Shown here piece after piece: positions 59,464 to 64,000 of a stretch of 64,000 nucleotides of DNA. The position numbers and the translations under genes are program-made. Every line of letters begins with the position of its first letter. The first letter of the stretch is position 1. A model generated the notes under the pieces. That model ran no database searches, was not told the DNA's origin, and saw nothing but the letters and a program-made list of their open reading frames with translations. This stretch comes from Streptomyces sp. 840.1 (lineage in GTDB: Bacteria; Actinomycetota; Actinomycetes; Streptomycetales; Streptomycetaceae): contig NZ_RJUU01000002.1 of NCBI RefSeq assembly GCF_003751445.1, positions 1,116,001 through 1,180,000 of the forward strand. Reading direction: 5' to 3'.

Positions 59464-60245
59464 GCGCGCCCGGCCGCGGGCTGCGGGCCGACCGGGTCAG
59501 CCGCGAGGCGGGCGGCCGCCTCATCCTGGACGGGGTCTCGCTGACCCCGCCGCCCGGTGCCACCGTCGGCCTCATCGGCCCGAACGGCTCGGGGAAGTCG
59601 ACCCTGCTGCGGATACTGGCCGGGGTCCTCGCGCCGGACGCGGGCACGGTCACCCTCGACGACGACCCGCTGGCCCGGATCGGCCGCCGCACGGTCGCCC
59701 GGCGGGTCGCCGTGGTCGACCAGCACTCGCTCACCCAGGTCGAGCTGAGCGTCGTGGACGTCGTACGCCTGGGCCGCATCCCGCACCGCCGCGCCTGGTC
59801 GGCGCCGACGGCCGAGGACGAGAGCGCGGTGGCCGAGGCCCTGGAGCGGACCGGTCTCACCGGCCGCCGGGACCAGTCCTGGCACACCCTCTCCGGCGGC
59901 GAACGCCAGCGCGTCCAGATCGCCCGCGCGCTGGCCCAGCAGCCGCGCGAGCTGCTGCTGGACGAGCCGACGAACCACCTGGACATCCAGCACCAGCTGG
60001 AACTGCTGTCCCTGGTGGCCTCGCTGCCGCTGACCGCCGTCATCGCCCTGCACGACCTCAACCTGGCCGCGATGTTCTGCGACCGGATCGTGGTGCTGGA
60101 CGGCGGCCGGGTGGTCGCGGCCGGCACGCCTGCCGAGGTGATCACCCAGGAGCTCATCGCCGCCGTCTACCGGGTCGGGGCCGTCGTGACCCCGGACGGC
60201 CCGGCGGGGCGGCCCTCGGTGCGCTTTCGCCCGGGGAGGCCCTGA
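59460..60245 (+). CDS. btuD: Cobalamin/siderophore-type ABC transporter ATPase (BtuD-like)
   Basis: A 261-residue ATPase: Walker A GPNGSGKST, Q-loop VVDQHSL, signature LSGGERQRVQIARAL, Walker B LLLDEPTNHLD and switch His in IALHDLNLA. GTG 59460 overlaps the permease stop (GTGA). Completes a full importer under the cobalamin riboswitch. Confidence 0.95.
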   Translation: MSAPGRGLRADRVSREAGGRLILDGVSLTPPPGATVGLIGPNGSGKSTLLRILAGVLAPDAGTVTLDDDPLARIGRRTVARRVAVVDQHSLTQVELSVVDVVRLGRIPHRRAWSAPTAEDESAVAEALERTGLTGRRDQSWHTLSGGERQRVQIARALAQQPRELLLDEPTNHLDIQHQLELLSLVASLPLTAVIALHDLNLAAMFCDRIVVLDGGRVVAAGTPAEVITQELIAAVYRVGAVVTPDGPAGRPSVRFRPGRP

Positions 60246-60260
60246 CGCGGGGACACGAGA

Positions 60261-60289
60261 GGGCGGACCCCCGTGACGCGGGTCCGCCC
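60261..60289. terminator. Hairpin between the transporter operon and the convergent DUF2382 gene
   Basis: Perfect 10-base arms GGGCGGACCC (60261-60270) and GGGTCCGCCC (60280-60289) with a 9-base loop, 15 bases after the ATPase stop and 44 bases before the end of the convergent gene; probably bidirectional. Confidence 0.75.
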
Positions 60290-60333
60290 CTCGCTCCTGT
60301 CCGGTACGGCCGGTCCGGCGCGGTGCGCGGGGG

Positions 60334-61371
60334 TCAGCGGCGCCGTCCCTGACCGAACTCGCCGCCGGCGTCCTTGCCGCCCATGTCCTTTCCGTCCTTG
60401 GTCATGCCGTCCGCGTAGTCGATCTGCTCCTTGCGCAGTTCCGCGGAGACTTCCTTCTGTTCGGTCACCTTCTTGGTCTCCATCCGCACCCGCTCGACCG
60501 GCACGGTCTCCTTCCGCATCGTGGCGCGTTCGGCGTGCAGGGTGACCTCGACGTCCTGCTCGTTGATGTCCGAGCGGGCCGCCTTGTCGCCGGGCTGGAG
60601 CGGCTCACGCACCACCCGGACCTCTTCGTGCGACACGGGGACCGTCCTGGTGACGTTCTCGGTGACGACGTACTTGTGCAGCCGGGCCTTGCCGCTCTCG
60701 TACTCCTCGGTGCCGATACGCAGCTGTTCCTCGGAGCGGATGAGTTCCTCCTTGCCGTCCAGGCCGGCGGAGGCGGACCGTTCTGGGCCCGCTCCGGCTC
60801 CGACCAGCGGACGGGCCGTACCGGAGGTCTCGGCGTCCCGGTGCTTGCCGGTGCCCGCGCCCGCTGCCGCGCCCGCGGTGCCGGAGGCCTTCCCGCGCGA
60901 CGTGCCGGCCGCGCCCATGGCCCCGGCCCCGGCTCCTGCTCCGGCGGCCGCGCCCGCTCCGGCCGCGCCCATGGTGCCGGTCCCGGACGTGGTCGGCGCA
61001 CCGGTTGTGCCGGCGGCCCCGGAACGGTCACCGAGCTTGCCGCCGGTGTTCCGGGTCAGGCCGTAGTGCCGGTAGAGCTCCTCCTCCTCGGAGACGGAGA
61101 GGTGAGCGTCCGCGTCCACCCTGGGGGCTTCCTTGACGCGGTCCTTCGGATGGGAGATGTGCAGGTCGGAGCCCACGCGACGGGCTCCGGCGAGAGGCAC
61201 GAAACTTTCCTTCATACCGAACAGGCCGGTCTTCACCGTGATCCAGTCCGGTCGGCCGGTGCTGTCGTCGACATACACCCGGCCCACGTTGCCGATCTTC
61301 TCGCCCGCGGTGTCGTACACCGTCAGGCCGTCGAGCTCTCCGGAATCCGTGAAACCGTCAGCGGCTCCCAT
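60334..61371 (-). CDS. PRC-barrel and DUF2382 domain protein
   Basis: A 345-residue cytoplasmic protein. PRC barrel at about 10-85 (LTVYDTAGEKIGNVGRVYVDD, GRPDWITVKTGLFG), an Ala/Gly/Thr-rich low-complexity linker at about 115-200, and a DUF2382 domain at about 205-320 (EEQLRIGTEEYESGKARLHKYV, VPVSHEEVRVVREPL, YADGMTKDG) of the YsnF/AvaK stress-protein type. It may respond to osmotic or desiccation stress (family knowledge). ATG 61369-61371 has a near-perfect ribosome binding site (TAGGAGGA). Confidence 0.92.
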   Translation of the reverse strand: MGAADGFTDSGELDGLTVYDTAGEKIGNVGRVYVDDSTGRPDWITVKTGLFGMKESFVPLAGARRVGSDLHISHPKDRVKEAPRVDADAHLSVSEEEELYRHYGLTRNTGGKLGDRSGAAGTTGAPTTSGTGTMGAAGAGAAAGAGAGAGAMGAAGTSRGKASGTAGAAAGAGTGKHRDAETSGTARPLVGAGAGPERSASAGLDGKEELIRSEEQLRIGTEEYESGKARLHKYVVTENVTRTVPVSHEEVRVVREPLQPGDKAARSDINEQDVEVTLHAERATMRKETVPVERVRMETKKVTEQKEVSAELRKEQIDYADGMTKDGKDMGGKDAGGEFGQGRRR

Positions 61372-61675
61372 GACCGATTCCTCCTAGCTCGGGCGCGTCC
61401 TGTAGGTGGGTCCAGCAGGTGAGGCGCGTCCGGATTCCATCGCGCCTCACCCGGATGGACGCTGCAACTTCCCGGCCGGCGGGGGCGGGGCGCCGTAACC
61501 CCGGCGGGTGGGCGCAGGCCCCGTGCGACGCCGCTGTGGGCCCCGTCACCGAGTTAGGCCAATCGAGTGAACGGCCGGGCGGACGCGGCCCGCCCGGCGG
61601 GTCACCGGCGCGCCGTCTTCGGTAACCGCCGCTGAGCAGGCCGTTCCCGCCGCGCGGCGAATTTCCGGCAAACCC

Positions 61676-61704
61676 TTGACACCCGCTGGGCGCGGCACCA
61701 TTCT
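61676..61704 (+). promoter_or_regulatory. Probable promoter of the IclR gene
   Basis: A perfect -35 TTGACA (61676-61681), 17-base spacer and -10-like CATTCT (61699-61704). Transcription would start near 61711, at the left edge of the palindromic operator. Confidence 0.6.
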
Positions 61705-61711
61705 TTCGCCA

Positions 61712-61736
61712 GAAATCGCAACGGCGTTGCGATTTC
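61712..61736. promoter_or_regulatory. Perfect 10-bp inverted repeat, probable IclR operator
   Basis: Arms GAAATCGCAA (61712-61721) and TTGCGATTTC (61727-61736) around CGGCG. It covers the predicted transcription start and lies 42 bases before the IclR ATG, the expected place for autorepression. Its inner core CGCAA-N5-TTGCG equals that of the two sites in the alpha-glucan locus. Confidence 0.75.
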
Positions 61737-61778
61737 CGCACCGACAGCTGGACGAAGCGCACGAAGGAGGCCCGGCCC

Positions 61779-62579
61779 ATGGCTGAGCGCGGCACGGACA
61801 CCACCACCCCCGCCCGCGACGGACAGCAGGCCCCCGGAGTGCTGCAGACCGTCGACCGGGCCCTGCTCGTCCTGCTGACCTTCACCGAGCAGCGGCCCGA
61901 ATGGGGCGTCAGCGAACTGGCCCGCCACCACGGCTGGGACAAGGCCGTCGTCCAGCGGCTGCTCACCACCCTGAGCGCGCGGGGCTTCCTGCTCTGCGAC
62001 GACAACAGCCGCCGCTACCGCCCAGGACCGGCACTGTCCCGGCTGGCCAGGGTGAGCGAGCACAGCGGAGTGCTCTCCTCGATCTCCCGGCCGATACTCG
62101 CCCGGCTCCTTCGCGAGACCGGCGAGAGCATCGTCCTCAACGTCCCCCACGGCGGCAGCTACCGCTGCGAAGCCGCCGTCGACGGCACCGGACCCGTCCG
62201 CTACACGGCGATCATCGGCGCCGTCATGCCCGGCCACGCCGGAGCGTCCGGACACGCCATCTTCGCCTACCACCCCGAGCGCGAGATCCGGCAGATGTTC
62301 GGCGCCACCGGACTCACCCGCTTCAACGACCGCACCATCACCGACCTGGACGCCCTGCTCACCTGCTACGCACAGGTCCGCGCCGACGGGTACTGCATCA
62401 GCCACGGCGAGTACGACGAAGCCGTCACCGCGGTCTCCGCACCCGTCTTCCAGGGCGACGGTGTCCCCGCCTCCCTCACCGTCATCGGCCCGTCCCACCG
62501 CGTGGACCGGGCCGCCGACACCCTCGTGACGCTGGTACGCGCCGGCGCGACGGAGATCACCGCCGCCCTCGGCGGCTGA
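61779..62579 (+). CDS. IclR family transcriptional regulator
   Basis: A 266-residue regulator. Winged helix at about 22-85 (LQTVDRALLVLLTFTEQRPE, WGVSELARHHGWDKAVVQRLL) and C-terminal effector domain (about 100-260: LRETGESIVLNVPHGGSYRC, GHAGASGHAIFAY, YCISHGEYDEAVTAVSAPVF). GAAGGAGG lies upstream of ATG 61779. It is followed on the same strand by an OPT transporter gene after 117 bases, which it probably controls along with itself. Confidence 0.93.
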   Translation: MAERGTDTTTPARDGQQAPGVLQTVDRALLVLLTFTEQRPEWGVSELARHHGWDKAVVQRLLTTLSARGFLLCDDNSRRYRPGPALSRLARVSEHSGVLSSISRPILARLLRETGESIVLNVPHGGSYRCEAAVDGTGPVRYTAIIGAVMPGHAGASGHAIFAYHPEREIRQMFGATGLTRFNDRTITDLDALLTCYAQVRADGYCISHGEYDEAVTAVSAPVFQGDGVPASLTVIGPSHRVDRAADTLVTLVRAGATEITAALGG

Positions 62580-62696
62580 GCCACCCAACAACCTCCCCGG
62601 CCGCGGCCTCCCCTGCCGCCGCGCGCCCCCGGGCCCCGCCCTGCCGCGAACGGCCCGGACCCGCCTCCCAGCCCTGCAAACCGAAGGGGGTGCCCC

Positions 62697-64000
62697 ATGG
62701 CGCACCACGTCTCAGCGCCGCACCCTGCCCCGCCGCCGTCCGCCCCCGACGAGCCCCGGTCGCACCCCAGGGTCATGGAACCCGTGCTGCTGGCGATCCT
62801 GGTGGTGCTCTCCGCCGTGGGAGCCGTCATCGGCATCGACCTGGTCTCCAAGCTGGGCATCTCCGCCAACACCTCGGTCGTCGGCGCCCTCGTCGCCATG
62901 CTCATCGGCCGCATCCCGCTGGGCTTCCTGCGCCGGATGCGGTCCGTGCACCGGCAGAACCTCGCCCAGAGCGCCATCTCCGCCGCCACCTTCGCCTCCG
63001 CGAACGCCCTGCTCACCTCCGTCGCCATCCCGTACGTCTTCGGGCGCAAGGACCTGGTCTGGCCGATGCTCGCCGGGGCCTTCATCGGGCTCGTCGTGGA
63101 CGCCTGGGTGCTCTACCGCGCCTTCGGCTCCCGGCTGCTCCCGGCCGACGCCGCCTGGCCGCCCGGCACCGCTGCCGCCGAGACAATCAAGGCCGGCGAC
63201 CGGGGAGGGCGCCGCGCCCTGATCCTCGCCGGCGGCACCGCCGTCGGCCTCGCCGGCACCCTCTTCAGCCTGCCGCTCTCCGCAGCCGGCGTCGCCTTCC
63301 TCGGCAACGTCTGGGCACTGATGATGTTCGGCATCGGGCTGATGCTCCGCCAGTACGGCCCCGACCTCTTCGGCACCGACCTCGGCGCCGGGTACATCCC
63401 GCACGGCGTCATGGTCGGCGCCGGCGTCGTGGCGCTCGGCCAGGCCGTGCACCTGCTGCTCGGCCGTCGCGAGCGCAAACGAGCGGCCGCCGCCGAGGAG
63501 GACCGCAGCGTGGCGCACGTCGAGCCGGCGGACCCGAGCACCGCGTACACCGTCGACGAACGCGCACTGCGGCTCTCGCTGATCCGCGGATTCGCGCTCT
63601 TCACCGGGGGCGCCGCGGTCCTCGCCGTGCTCGGCGGGCTGATCGGGGACATGAGCCCGCTCGGCATCGTCGGCTGGGTGCTGTTCGCCGCCTTCGCCGC
63701 CCTGGTCCACGAACTGATCGTCGGCCTCGCCGCCATGCAGTCCGGCTGGTTCCCGTCCTTCGCGGTCACACTGATCTTCCTCATCCTCGGCCTCGCCATC
63801 GGAATCCCGTCGGTGCCGCTCGCCCTCCTGGTGGGGTACGTCTCCGCCACCGGCCCGGCCTTCGCGGACATGGGTTACGACCTCAAGGCCGGCTGGCTGC
63901 TGCGGCGCGAGCACCGTCCCTGGGACCCCTTCGAGCGCGAGGGCCGCCGCCAGCAGTTCCTGGCCGCCCTCATCGGTTTCGCGGTCGCCCTCGCCGTCGT
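62697..64000 (+). CDS. OPT-family (oligopeptide/YSL) transporter, N-terminal part, runs off right edge
   Basis: The first 434 codons are present. The protein has a Pro-rich cytoplasmic start, then many hydrophobic helices with OPT features: ISAATFASANALLTSVAIPYVFG, WPPGTAAAETIKAGDRGGRRAL (seen as WPPGTAAAETIKAGD) and DLGAGYIPHGVMVGAGVVAL. A large polar loop lies near residues 260-285. It should import small peptides or peptide-like or amide compounds by proton symport. ATG 62697 follows GAAGGGGG. IclR plus OPT pairs are often followed by hydantoinase/oxoprolinase genes, which would lie outside the window. Confidence 0.88.
   Translation, partial: MAHHVSAPHPAPPPSAPDEPRSHPRVMEPVLLAILVVLSAVGAVIGIDLVSKLGISANTSVVGALVAMLIGRIPLGFLRRMRSVHRQNLAQSAISAATFASANALLTSVAIPYVFGRKDLVWPMLAGAFIGLVVDAWVLYRAFGSRLLPADAAWPPGTAAAETIKAGDRGGRRALILAGGTAVGLAGTLFSLPLSAAGVAFLGNVWALMMFGIGLMLRQYGPDLFGTDLGAGYIPHGVMVGAGVVALGQAVHLLLGRRERKRAAAAEEDRSVAHVEPADPSTAYTVDERALRLSLIRGFALFTGGAAVLAVLGGLIGDMSPLGIVGWVLFAAFAALVHELIVGLAAMQSGWFPSFAVTLIFLILGLAIGIPSVPLALLVGYVSATGPAFADMGYDLKAGWLLRREHRPWDPFEREGRRQQFLAALIGFAVALAV

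Larger units (their letters stand above)
61372..61778. other. 407-bp divergent intergenic region
   Basis: No gene supported. It carries the promoter and operator of the IclR gene (61676-61736) at its right end; the left part is the upstream region of the PRC/DUF2382 gene, in which I see no confident promoter boxes. Confidence 0.5.

Noticed and set aside
1-64000. Mobile elements, CRISPR arrays, tRNA or rRNA genes
   Set aside because: Reading both strands I found no transposase or integrase, no regularly spaced direct repeats and no tRNA-like cloverleaf; a tRNAscan or Infernal run could still correct this.

Overview
The window is GC-rich actinobacterial DNA, almost certainly Streptomyces or a very close relative. 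The evidence is strong G/C preference at third codon positions, frequent GTG starts, many ATGA/GTGA four-base gene overlaps, Streptomyces-typical small families (DUF6381, DUF1876, DUF6629, DUF2382), an AldO-type alditol oxidase, a SrsA-type type III polyketide synthase, a CebR-type palindrome and a few rare TTA (bldA-dependent) codons. I see no tRNA, rRNA, transposase, integrase or CRISPR array; it reads as ordinary chromosome carrying several accessory islands.

Layout. 1-9.1 kb: a truncated secreted protein; a divergent TetR/SDR pair with twin palindromic operators; an acetyltransferase and a methyltransferase; then a three-gene type III PKS / methyltransferase / flavoprotein operon resembling srsABC (phenolic lipids), with a divergent UbiA-type prenyltransferase. 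9.2-26.3 kb: RNase H, then a large exopolysaccharide locus. It holds a CDP-alcohol phosphatidyltransferase, a cytidylyltransferase, glycosyltransferases, a Wzz-like protein with a decayed kinase domain, Wzx flippase, Wzy-like polymerase, Gmd and Fcl (GDP-fucose synthesis), a WbaP-type initiating sugar transferase, and a secreted propeller/LamG protein plus lipoprotein embedded in the gmd transcription unit. 26.7-37.5 kb: alditol oxidase, MASE1 membrane protein, two SpoIIE-type PP2C proteins (one intact, one decayed but fused to an HATPase), small conserved proteins, phosphoglucomutase, a phosphopantetheinyl transferase and a GNAT.

37.9-47.8 kb is an alpha-glucan utilisation locus: a 1429-residue secreted GH87-type alpha-1,3-glucanase, then a lipoprotein sugar-binding protein, two ABC permeases and a cytoplasmic GH13 glucosidase. 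The logic is secreted depolymerisation, uptake of oligosaccharides and intracellular hydrolysis. The same inverted repeat core lies upstream of the glucanase and of the transporter operon.

47.8-57.0 kb: cupin, ECF42-type sigma factor with its YCII partner, a GNAT behind a perfect CebR-like palindrome, a substrate-binding-like protein without signal peptide and with a TTA codon, ribosomal protein L31 type B, and then an unassigned lipid/polyketide mini-cluster: ketosynthase, acyl-CoA oxidase-like flavoprotein, 58-residue membrane peptide, acyl carrier protein and second ketosynthase. This is my best candidate for an undescribed system. 57.1-60.3 kb: a cobalamin riboswitch and a BtuFCD-type transporter. 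60.3-64 kb: a PRC/DUF2382 stress-type protein, an IclR regulator with an operator over its own promoter, and an OPT-family transporter cut by the right edge.
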